This document shows positions 1-4,726 of a stretch of DNA of 5,078 nucleotides, one piece after another. Made by a program: the position numbers and the translations under genes. Each line of letters starts with the position of its first letter. Within the stretch, counting starts at the first letter, position 1. A model generated the notes under the pieces. The model was not told the DNA's origin. It was given only the letters and a program-made list of their open reading frames with translations, and ran no database searches. Where the stretch lies: the NCBI GenBank assembly GCA_005884855.1, contig VAZS01000432.1:1-5078 (forward strand), in the 5' to 3' direction. The stretch comes from Alphaproteobacteria bacterium. GTDB taxonomy: Bacteria; Pseudomonadota; Alphaproteobacteria; Rhizobiales; Xanthobacteraceae.

Positions 1-387
1 CCGCCATAGAAACACGGTGCGCACGATGTGCAACATGTCCTTCGGCAACACGATTCGACCATCGCGATAGATATCGGGATTTGTGAGATCGACCGATAAC
101 CCGGAATTGTCGTCACGCAGGTTGGAGCCAAGCAGCAGCGGTTGCACTTCGTCCAGCACAAGTTCGAGCCGGGCGAGATAGCGCGTATCTCCATTGAACA
201 AGCCGTCCGGCCCACCGGCGGACGCGCCTATGTCGCCATGACTGTCGAGCACGATGAAGGTGTCGTCGTGCTTGAGCGAGCGCCGCGGCCTTGCCGCCGG
301 CCCGGTCATCGGAATGTAGAACGGAGATTCCTGCGTCTGTTCGACGGCTCGCGCGGCCGTAATCTTCGTAACAAGTTCGGCTGCCAT
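1..387 (-). CDS. Amylo-alpha-1,6-glucosidase / glycogen debranching-type enzyme, N-terminal part (3' end cut by window edge)
   Basis: This reading frame starts at an ATG at 387 and runs open to base 1, giving 129 residues with no stop, so only the N-terminus is present. Residues about 40-129 match what I know of the N-terminal beta-sandwich domain of bacterial amylo-alpha-1,6-glucosidases (GDE_N_bis type). Recognisable pieces are HGDIG at 50-54, GLFNGDTRYL at 62-71, an LLLGSNLRDDN stretch at 84-94, and LTNPDIY at 101-107 followed by a short strand. The family usually has about 700 residues, with the (alpha/alpha)6 catalytic domain in the C-terminal half, so no catalytic residue can be checked here. 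Family members hydrolyse alpha-1,6 branches of glycogen-like glucans, but the substrate of this subgroup is uncertain. A GAGG sits 4 nt before the ATG and a G-run lies further upstream, and the next Met (27) has no ribosome binding site. The gene lies 58 bp behind the ABC transporter on the same strand with no clear terminator between, so co-transcription is likely. Confidence 0.85.
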   Translation of the reverse strand, partial: MAAELVTKITAARAVEQTQESPFYIPMTGPAARPRRSLKHDDTFIVLDSHGDIGASAGGPDGLFNGDTRYLARLELVLDEVQPLLLGSNLRDDNSGLSVDLTNPDIYRDGRIVLPKDMLHIVRTVFLWR

Positions 388-445
388 GTGACCTCGGTTC
401 CCCCCAGCCCTGAGATAAACGTGGACTCGATATTCAGCCGAAACG

Positions 446-2209
446 TCAGGCCGCGTGTTTCGCCAGGCGGCTCATTTCTTGGGTCACCAGCTCGCGGTAC
501 GGACCATGGCCCTGCATCAGGCGGTCCGGCGGGCCGTCTTCGATAATCTTACCGCCTTTTAGGACCACAACCCGATCGAAATTGCGCAAGGTGGCAAGAC
601 GATGAGCGATCGCAATAACGGTGCGCCCGCGCATTAGCCGACCGAGCGCTTCGCGTATCGCTTCCTCGGATTCGCTGTCGAGCGCGGCAGTGGCCTCATC
701 CAACAGCAGAATCGGCGCATCCTTCAGGAACGCGCGCGCAATGGCGATGCGCTGGCGCTGCCCGCCCGAGAGCTTCACCCCGCGTTCGCCGACCACGGTG
801 GCCAGTCCTTCCGGCAGCATGTCGACAAAGTCGCAGCGAGCCGCGATGGCCGCCCGCAGTACCTCACCGTCGGTCGCGTTAGGCCGGCCATAACGGATAT
901 TTTCGAGAATCGACCGCTGGAACAGCGAAATATCCTGCGGCACCACCGAGATCGCCTGGCGCAGGCTTTGCTGCGTGACTTTTGCGATGTCCTGGCCATC
1001 GATCATGATGCTGCCCTGCTGGACGTCATAAAACCGCTGCAGCAGCACAAAAACGGTGGACTTGCCGCCGCCGGACTGTCCGACCAGACCGACCCTCTGA
1101 CCCGGCTGGAGACGAAGGCTGAATTTGTCGAACACCTTAACTCCACCGGGATAGCGGAACGAAATATTGTTGAAGGCGATCGCCGCACCGCTCTTGACCA
1201 GCGCCTCGGCTTCCGGATGGTCGCGCAATTCGTGTGGCAACAACAGAGTGGCAATCGCTTCGGTCAAACGCGCGACATGCTGGGTGACGTCGACCAGCGC
1301 CACCGCAAGATCGCGCGTCGCACTCAAAATGGAAAGGCCCAAGGTACAAACCAGCACCACGTCACCGGTGGTGGCATCACCGCGCTGCCAAAGCGTGATA
1401 GCCCAGGCCAGTAGCGCGATTGTCAGCAAAACCGTTATCCCGGCATGCATGATCCGCAGCTTCTCTAGATAGCGCAAGCTGCGCCCCCGGGCAGTTAGTT
1501 CCCGGGCAACCGTCGCGTCGAAGCGGTCGTGCTCGTGATTCAGTCCACAAAACGCCCGCACCAATGGCATGTTGTTGATGACATCGACCATTTCCCCGTC
1601 CACCGCGGCGGCCTTGTCGGCGAAGTCGTCATGCAGTGGCCTGCCCGCGGCGGCCAGGCGAAACATTGCGGTTACCATTGCCCCGGCGATAACGACCAGA
1701 CCGGCCGCCATCGGCAGGCTTACGGTTCCGATCAACACGATCGCGGCGATTGTCGCCATGCACGGGGGCAACACGTTCCAGACGAACATGTTTTCGACGG
1801 TAAAGACCGCGTTTGACGTCGCGGTAATCCGGCTGGTCAGCATTCCCGGCAGCCGATCGGAAAAATAGCTTGGGGCGTGACCTGTCAGATGCCGGAATAT
1901 GTCGCGACGCAAGTCCCCGGTCACTCCCACGAACGTAAAGCTCGCTGTCCAACTGGCGATCCGCCACAGAAAATTGTCCGCGGCGATCAACGACATGAGC
2001 AGGACGAATGCCAGCCATACAGTGCCTGCGCGGTCCGGGCCGGCGGACAAGCCATCCACCAGATACTTCACCCCGTATTGCGTCCCGACCGAGCAGGCAA
2101 CTGCCAAGAAAACCGAGGAAATGATGATGACGTGCGCTGCGCGGCGCTGGCGCAAGTACCGCAGCACGAACGAAAGAGGACGGTGAGCGTATCCAGAAAG
2201 ATTATCCAT
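446..2209 (-). CDS. ABC exporter half-transporter (fused membrane and ATPase domains)
   Basis: The 587-residue protein has the usual length and order of a type IV (MsbA-like) half-transporter: an N-terminal membrane domain (about 25-310) and a C-terminal nucleotide-binding domain (about 343-580). Six hydrophobic segments are visible near 28-50, 64-85, 141-162, 165-185, 256-274 and 281-300. All ATPase motifs look intact: A-loop Tyr353, Walker A GQSGGGKST 377-385, Q-loop Gln425, the exporter X-loop VVGERG just before the signature LSGGQ 480-484, Walker B LLLDE 501-505, D-loop to Asp511, and H-loop His536. It should work as a homodimer in the inner membrane, driving outward transport by ATP hydrolysis. 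The substrate cannot be read from the sequence; lipids, glycolipids, glucans or drugs are all known for the fold. Its neighbours (debranching enzyme behind, divergent glycosyltransferase) suggest a sugar-containing substrate, and the length resembles the NdvA/ChvA beta-glucan exporters, but I see no specific NdvA likeness. The ATG at 2209 is the first Met after an in-frame TAA about 36 nt upstream. The nearest purine-rich stretch (AGGGGG) is rather far, about 13 nt upstream. Confidence 0.93.
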   Translation of the reverse strand: MDNLSGYAHRPLSFVLRYLRQRRAAHVIIISSVFLAVACSVGTQYGVKYLVDGLSAGPDRAGTVWLAFVLLMSLIAADNFLWRIASWTASFTFVGVTGDLRRDIFRHLTGHAPSYFSDRLPGMLTSRITATSNAVFTVENMFVWNVLPPCMATIAAIVLIGTVSLPMAAGLVVIAGAMVTAMFRLAAAGRPLHDDFADKAAAVDGEMVDVINNMPLVRAFCGLNHEHDRFDATVARELTARGRSLRYLEKLRIMHAGITVLLTIALLAWAITLWQRGDATTGDVVLVCTLGLSILSATRDLAVALVDVTQHVARLTEAIATLLLPHELRDHPEAEALVKSGAAIAFNNISFRYPGGVKVFDKFSLRLQPGQRVGLVGQSGGGKSTVFVLLQRFYDVQQGSIMIDGQDIAKVTQQSLRQAISVVPQDISLFQRSILENIRYGRPNATDGEVLRAAIAARCDFVDMLPEGLATVVGERGVKLSGGQRQRIAIARAFLKDAPILLLDEATAALDSESEEAIREALGRLMRGRTVIAIAHRLATLRNFDRVVVLKGGKIIEDGPPDRLMQGHGPYRELVTQEMSRLAKHAA

Positions 2210-2268
2210 GTGGCTGTAAAACCCCCTGAGGTGAAAGAGCCGTTATCTCGAAGCCCTCGGTGGGATCG

Positions 2269-2294
2269 AATGCTGTAGACGGCTCCGTGGTTCC
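2269..2294 (-). promoter_or_regulatory. Possible weak EcfG-like promoter nearer the ABC gene
   Basis: On the minus strand GGAAC (2294-2290) is followed after 17 nt by CATT (2272-2269), one mismatch from the CGTT -10 element. It would start transcripts about 50 nt before the ABC start codon. A match of this quality can arise by chance, so confidence is low. Confidence 0.2.
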
Positions 2295-2403
2295 CGCCGG
2301 GCTGCCATCACTGTGCAACAATCCTGCAGCATTGATGGTTAGACAAATCTGATCGAGCGCGATGACATGAGCAAGACATGATGGAAGAACGACGCGTGTG
2401 CGG

Positions 2404-2428
2404 GGAACTTCGCAGATGCGGAAACGTT
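2404..2428 (+). promoter_or_regulatory. Sigma-EcfG (general stress response) promoter for the glycosyltransferase
   Basis: GGAAC (2404-2408) and CGTT (2425-2428) are separated by exactly 16 nt, a full match to the known alphaproteobacterial EcfG consensus GGAAC-N16/17-CGTT. The expected transcription start is near 2435, about 65 nt before the glycosyltransferase ATG. That position and orientation fit a working promoter. In this group such promoters are controlled by the PhyR-NepR-EcfG partner switch. Confidence 0.72.
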
Positions 2429-2430
2429 CC
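2406..2430 (-). promoter_or_regulatory. Overlapping EcfG-like promoter facing the ABC gene
   Basis: On the minus strand GGAAC (2430-2426) is followed after 16 nt by AGTT (2409-2406), one mismatch from CGTT. It overlaps the rightward promoter almost completely, each -35 box sharing bases with the other's -10 box. The transcript would begin near 2399 and have a leader of about 190 nt before the ABC start. Confidence 0.45.
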
Positions 2431-2485
2431 CCTCATCGTCGTGGGTCTGCCAGCTGGGGGCGGGCTCGCCTTCATACATGAGCAC

Positions 2486-2491
2486 AAGGAG
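2486..2491 (+). promoter_or_regulatory. Ribosome binding site of the glycosyltransferase
   Basis: AAGGAG stands 8 nt before the ATG at 2500, a near-ideal Shine-Dalgarno sequence and spacing. It fixes that start over later Met codons (first at residue 75). Confidence 0.85.
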
Positions 2492-2499
2492 ACGGTGAA

Positions 2500-3570
2500 A
2501 TGCGCATCGCGCAGGTTGCCCCACTGACGGAGGCTGTTCCCCCCCGGCTCTATGGCGGCACCGAACGGGTGGTACATTGGTTGACTGAGGAACTGGTGGC
2601 GCTGGGCAACGATGTCACGTTATTTGCAAGCGGCGATTCCCGGACTTCCGCGAAACTTGATGCGACTTGGCCGAAGGCGCTACGGCTTGATGGAGCGGTC
2701 AAGGATCCCAACGCGCTACATATGGTGATGCTCGAGCGGGTGCGGCAGAAATGTGACGACGAACAATTCGACCTGCTGCACTTTCATCTCGATTACTATC
2801 CATTCTCGTTGTTCTCCCGCCAGCCGACCCCTTTTGTGACCACCCTGCACGGCCGGCTCGACCTGCCCGAGCACCAACCGGTGTTCACGACTTTCTCTTC
2901 GGTTCCGGTGATTTCAATCTCCGACGCCCAGCGGCGTCCGGTCCCTCACGGAAACTGGATACGCACGATCCACCACGGCTTGCCGGAAAATTTGCTGACG
3001 CCGCAACCTGTGAGACCCGGATATCTCGCCGTGCTGGGGCGGATTGCGCCGGAGAAGGGGGTGGATCGCGCCATCAGGGTTGCCGCCCGATGCGGCATTC
3101 CGCTCAAGATCGCGGCCAAAGTTGATCGCGCCGATCAGGACTATTATGACGAAATGATCCGCCCGATGATCGAGGGCAGCGCGCTTTTCGAATATGTCGG
3201 CGAGATCAATGACTCCGAGAAACCCGATTTTCTGAGCGGCGCGCTGGCTTTGCTGGTCCCGATCGACTGGCCGGAACCGTTCGGCCTCGTCATGATCGAA
3301 GCCATGGCATGCGGCACGCCGGTCATCGCATACAACCGCGGCTCGGTGCCTGAGATTGTCGAGGACGGCTTGACGGGCTTTGTCGTTGAGAATGAAAATG
3401 GAGCGGTTACCGCGGTTGATCGCCTCCCACAGTTGAGCAGGCATGCGGTCCGACAACGGTTCGAGTCCCACTTCACCGCCCGGCGCATGGCTCTGGATTA
3501 TCTTGCCGTCTATCGCAGCCTCATGGCGGCGGCAGAGCCGCCGATGAAGCTGGTGAGCAGCGCCGAATAG
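2500..3570 (+). CDS. Family 4 glycosyltransferase (GT-B fold)
   Basis: This 356-residue protein has the two Rossmann-like halves of a GT-B enzyme. The N-terminus MRIAQVAPLTE followed by YGGTERVVHWL (18-28) is the typical acceptor-side opening of GT4 proteins with the glycine-rich loop. The C-terminal donor half begins at the LAVLGRIAPEKG strand-loop (176-187), whose Arg181 and Lys186 are the usual nucleotide-sugar phosphate contacts. It continues to the EX7E motif, Glu259-PFGLVMI-Glu267, and then MACGTPVIAYNRGSVPEIV. The enzyme should be a retaining transferase moving a sugar from a nucleotide-sugar donor. Donor and acceptor cannot be assigned; GT4 includes sucrose, trehalose, mannosyl and lipopolysaccharide or capsule enzymes. 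I see no signal peptide or transmembrane segment, so it is cytosolic or membrane-peripheral. It is transcribed alone, divergent from the ABC and debranching genes, behind a perfect EcfG-type promoter. Confidence 0.92.
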   Translation: MRIAQVAPLTEAVPPRLYGGTERVVHWLTEELVALGNDVTLFASGDSRTSAKLDATWPKALRLDGAVKDPNALHMVMLERVRQKCDDEQFDLLHFHLDYYPFSLFSRQPTPFVTTLHGRLDLPEHQPVFTTFSSVPVISISDAQRRPVPHGNWIRTIHHGLPENLLTPQPVRPGYLAVLGRIAPEKGVDRAIRVAARCGIPLKIAAKVDRADQDYYDEMIRPMIEGSALFEYVGEINDSEKPDFLSGALALLVPIDWPEPFGLVMIEAMACGTPVIAYNRGSVPEIVEDGLTGFVVENENGAVTAVDRLPQLSRHAVRQRFESHFTARRMALDYLAVYRSLMAAAEPPMKLVSSAE

Positions 3571-3573
3571 GAG

Positions 3574-3593
3574 CCGAGCACAGGCAGGCTCGG
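3574..3593 (+). terminator. Possible hairpin terminator after the glycosyltransferase
   Basis: CCGAGC (3574-3579) pairs with GCTCGG (3588-3593) around an 8-nt loop, three bases after the stop codon. It is followed by TCTCAT rather than a T-run, so it is at best a weak intrinsic terminator or a 3'-end protecting hairpin. Confidence 0.4.
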
Positions 3594-3597
3594 TCTC

Positions 3598-3698
3598 ATA
3601 CCCGCGAAGGCGGGGTATCCAATCCAGTACGCTGCGGCGTGCGATTGATCATCAGTGCCTGTGGAATACTGTCATCATCCGCTTTCGCGGATGATGAC
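3598..3698. repeat. REPIN-like palindromic element with two hairpins (Bradyrhizobium/Rhodopseudomonas type)
   Basis: The left hairpin is ATACCCGC (3598-3605), loop GAAG, then GCGGGGTAT (3610-3618) with one bulged G. The right hairpin is a perfect 12-bp stem, GTCATCATCCGC (3671-3682) with GCGGATGATGAC (3687-3698), and loop TTTC. The cores CCCGCGAAGGCGGG and (reverse complement of the right) CCGCGAAAGCGG are related, so the two arms form an inverted pair. Inside them CAGTA (3625-3629) and TACTG (3667-3671) extend the symmetry. From memory this layout, including the CCAGTA and GGAATACTG flanks, is an abundant intergenic repeat in Bradyrhizobium and Rhodopseudomonas. It carries no gene. The right stem may also stop transcription or protect mRNA ends. 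Confidence 0.7.
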
Positions 3699-3772
3699 AA
3701 CGGAATGTGTCGCAACCGATTTTCAAACAGCCGATCGCATTCTCGCGGCGAAGTAAGCACACGAGGTAGTCA

Positions 3773-4058
3773 CCACAGGTTCACCAGAACTACCCGGCAT
3801 TCCCGCACGCAATGGTTTTAACGGTTTCCTTCGGGCTCTCCCCGGTGATCGGGCTTTTTTGTCACCGTCGCCTGCGTGATGAAACGCAAACTTGACGCCA
3901 GCGTCGAGGCGTCAGGACCACACGACTTCGCCGTCCGCGTCAGCGCCATTCGTCAAAAGCACCAACCGCGTCCACCGCATCCCGTCCCGCGTTCGTGACG
4001 ATCGCGAGCCGCCCCTCGTTGGGACGAGACGGCGCGGTTATAATTTTGATTTGGGTCA
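3773..4058. repeat. Conserved-looking intergenic repeat of Bradyrhizobium type
   Basis: Several short strings here (for example CAATGGTTTTAACGG near 3810, CTCTCCCCGGTGAT near 3836-3849, GGACCACACGACTTCGCCGT near 3914-3933, GTCCACCGCATCCCGTCCCG near 3970-3989) are ones I remember in this same order from many intergenic regions of Bradyrhizobium and relatives, often mis-annotated as small hypothetical proteins. The boundaries are approximate. It contains the hairpin and T-run at 3841-3860. Its function is unknown; a mobile palindromic element or a structured RNA are both possible. The recognition rests on memory, not on a search. Confidence 0.5.
3841..3860 (+). terminator. Short hairpin followed by six T
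   Basis: CCCG (3841-3844), loop GTGAT, then CGGG (3850-3853), then C and TTTTTT (3855-3860). The stem is short for an intrinsic terminator. CGGTGA (3843-3848) can alternatively pair with TCACCG (3862-3867), hiding the T-run in a loop. Confidence 0.35.
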
Positions 4059-4106
4059 GATCGGAAGCGGAATGTTTTTTGAAATGGGACTGGACAGCCC
4101 AAATCA
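4047..4106. repeat. 9-bp inverted repeat with 42-nt spacer
   Basis: TGATTTGGG (4047-4055) is matched by CCCAAATCA (4098-4106). It may be the closing stem of a larger palindromic element or the ends of a small decayed insertion. No gene lies inside. Confidence 0.45.
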
Positions 4107-4152
4107 CGTTGATCCGGTTCAACAAATTCGGCCATGCGCGCAGCTGGCTTAC

Positions 4153-4179
4153 CCCGGGTGGAGCGAACCCCGACCCGGG
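4153..4179. repeat. PU-like palindrome (CCCGGGT...ACCCGGG)
   Basis: CCCGGGT (4153-4159) pairs perfectly with ACCCGGG (4173-4179) around a 13-nt loop GGAGCGAACCCCG. The arms and loop resemble the widespread palindromic unit of form CCCGG-(A/G)T-GGAGCGAAGC-...-CCGGG found between genes of many Proteobacteria. Confidence 0.5.
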
Positions 4180-4214
4180 TCAGACGGCGGATTTAGCCGT
4201 CATTGGGAGCCAAC

Positions 4215-4234
4215 GGGTTGCGCGAAGCGCGCCC
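4215..4234. repeat. Small imperfect hairpin in repeat remnant
   Basis: GGGTTGCGC and GCGCGCCC fold around a GAA loop with one bulged T and one G-T pair. Together with the preceding GTCATTGGGAGCC it resembles a degraded copy of the GTCATTGCGAGC-type intergenic repeat I know from Bradyrhizobium. Confidence 0.4.
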
Positions 4235-4241
4235 GATTACA

Positions 4242-4281
4242 GCCTCCGCGAATCAACCCATGCCTCCGCGAAGCAATCGAT
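4242..4281. repeat. 20-bp tandem duplication, two copies
   Basis: Copies at 4242-4261 and 4262-4281 agree at 17 of 20 positions, the first 11 (GCCTCCGCGAA) being identical. The second copy runs into a perfect 12-bp palindrome, GCAATCGATTGC (4273-4284), 13 nt from the VOC stop codon. Confidence 0.6.
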
Positions 4282-4297
4282 TGCAATCCGAACGACC

Positions 4298-4675
4298 TCA
4301 CCCCATTCGGTGCAAGGCGCAGAGCTTGTTGCCGTCAATATCACGCAAATAGGCGAGATAGAGCTTCCCCGCAGGGCCTTCCCGCACACCCGGTGGGTCT
4401 TCGCAGGTTCTTCCGCCGTTTGCGATGCCGATCGCATGCCAAGCGTCAGCTTGCTCAGCCGAACTGGCGGCAAAGCCGACCGTGCCGCCATTGGCCGCGG
4501 TCGCCGGTTCGCCATCGATCGGCTTGGATACTGAAAAGACGCCGGTCGCAGTTCGATAGAAAATGCGATGGCGGTCCACCCTTCCAGGCGGAACGCCGAG
4601 CGTCCCAAGCAAAGCGTCATAGAACGACTTGGCCTTGTCCAGGTCGTTGGTGCCGATCATAACATGCGAAAACAT
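4298..4675 (-). CDS. VOC superfamily (glyoxalase / bleomycin-resistance fold) protein
   Basis: This complete 125-residue protein has the two beta-alpha-beta-beta-beta modules of the vicinal oxygen chelate fold. It opens with MFSHVMIGTNDLDKAKSFYD, with His4 at the usual first metal-ligand position and the helix that follows. It continues through RVDRHRIFYRTATGVFSVSKP (32-52) and ends with the second-module strand YLAYLRDIDGNKLCALHR (106-123), whose DGNK is the family's C-terminal mark. Family members are dimers acting as lyases, dioxygenases, isomerases or antibiotic-binding proteins. The ligand and reaction here cannot be told, and a His often seen in GTHIAF-like segments of related proteins is Val66 here, so a glyoxalase I activity should not be assumed. 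GGAAGGAA (4690-4683) lies 7 nt before the ATG and supports this start. The gene follows the alkyl sulfatase by 50 bp on the same strand, so it is probably co-transcribed with it. Confidence 0.9.
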   Translation of the reverse strand: MFSHVMIGTNDLDKAKSFYDALLGTLGVPPGRVDRHRIFYRTATGVFSVSKPIDGEPATAANGGTVGFAASSAEQADAWHAIGIANGGRTCEDPPGVREGPAGKLYLAYLRDIDGNKLCALHRMG

Positions 4676-4700
4676 TCTGCAGTTCCTTCCAATGTGGAGA

Positions 4701-4726
4701 GCGCCTCCTCACCATGAGGATGAGCC
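4701..4726. repeat. Small hairpin, probable repeat remnant, between sulfatase and VOC genes
   Basis: TCCTCA (4706-4711) and TGAGGA (4715-4720) form a 6-bp stem with a 3-nt loop, directly after the sulfatase stop codon on the minus strand. The CCTCACCATGAGGATGAG string is one I remember from a repeat common in Bradyrhizobium. It has no T-run and is unlikely to stop transcription fully. Confidence 0.4.

Larger units (their letters stand above)
2402..2432. repeat. Perfect 7-bp inverted repeat GGGGAAC-N17-GTTCCCC
   Basis: The left arm is 2402-2408, the right arm 2426-2432, and the spacer is 17 nt. The repeat creates the -35 boxes of two opposing EcfG-type promoters. It could instead be an operator for a dimeric regulator. 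The spacing does not fit the alphaproteobacterial LexA box (N7). Confidence 0.75.
2210..2499. promoter_or_regulatory. Divergent intergenic control region between the ABC gene and the glycosyltransferase
   Basis: This 290-bp gap separates the starts of two divergent genes, so both promoters must lie here. It contains the inverted repeat with two overlapping EcfG-type promoters (2402-2432), a weaker EcfG-like site facing left (2269-2294) and the ribosome binding site of the glycosyltransferase (2486-2491). I found no small gene with a convincing start and no clear sigma-70 promoter. Confidence 0.8.
3571..4297. other. 727-bp gene-free stretch made of repeats
   Basis: I find no supportable gene between the glycosyltransferase stop and the end of the VOC gene. 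The open frames that cross it have TTG or poorly placed starts, no ribosome binding site, and run through palindromes or antisense over the VOC gene. The sequence is a mosaic of palindromic and conserved-looking intergenic repeats, listed separately. A small RNA cannot be excluded. Confidence 0.7.

Noticed and set aside
142..546. 134-codon plus-strand open frame
   Set aside because: It runs antisense over the debranching enzyme start and the end of the ABC gene, both strongly supported by family motifs.
968..2278. Several long plus-strand open frames opposite the ABC gene
   Set aside because: They are antisense shadows caused by high GC; the minus-strand frame carries every ABC motif.
2402..2432. 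LexA/SOS box
   Set aside because: Alphaproteobacterial LexA sites have a 7-nt spacer between half-sites; here the half-sites are 17 nt apart and match EcfG spacing.
2914..3488. Minus-strand open frames of 185 and 114 codons
   Set aside because: They are antisense to the glycosyltransferase, which has full GT4 motifs and a good ribosome binding site.
3639..3821. 60-codon plus-strand open frame
   Set aside because: It passes through the palindromic repeat, including the perfect 12-bp stem, and has no ribosome binding site; it is a repeat translation of the kind often mis-annotated.
3571..4297. CRISPR array or tRNA gene
   Set aside because: The repeats are palindromes of different sequence with no regular spacing, and no cloverleaf or conserved T-loop pattern was found.
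3892..4662. 256-codon plus-strand open frame
   Set aside because: It begins at TTG without a ribosome binding site, crosses several repeats and then runs antisense over nearly the whole VOC gene.
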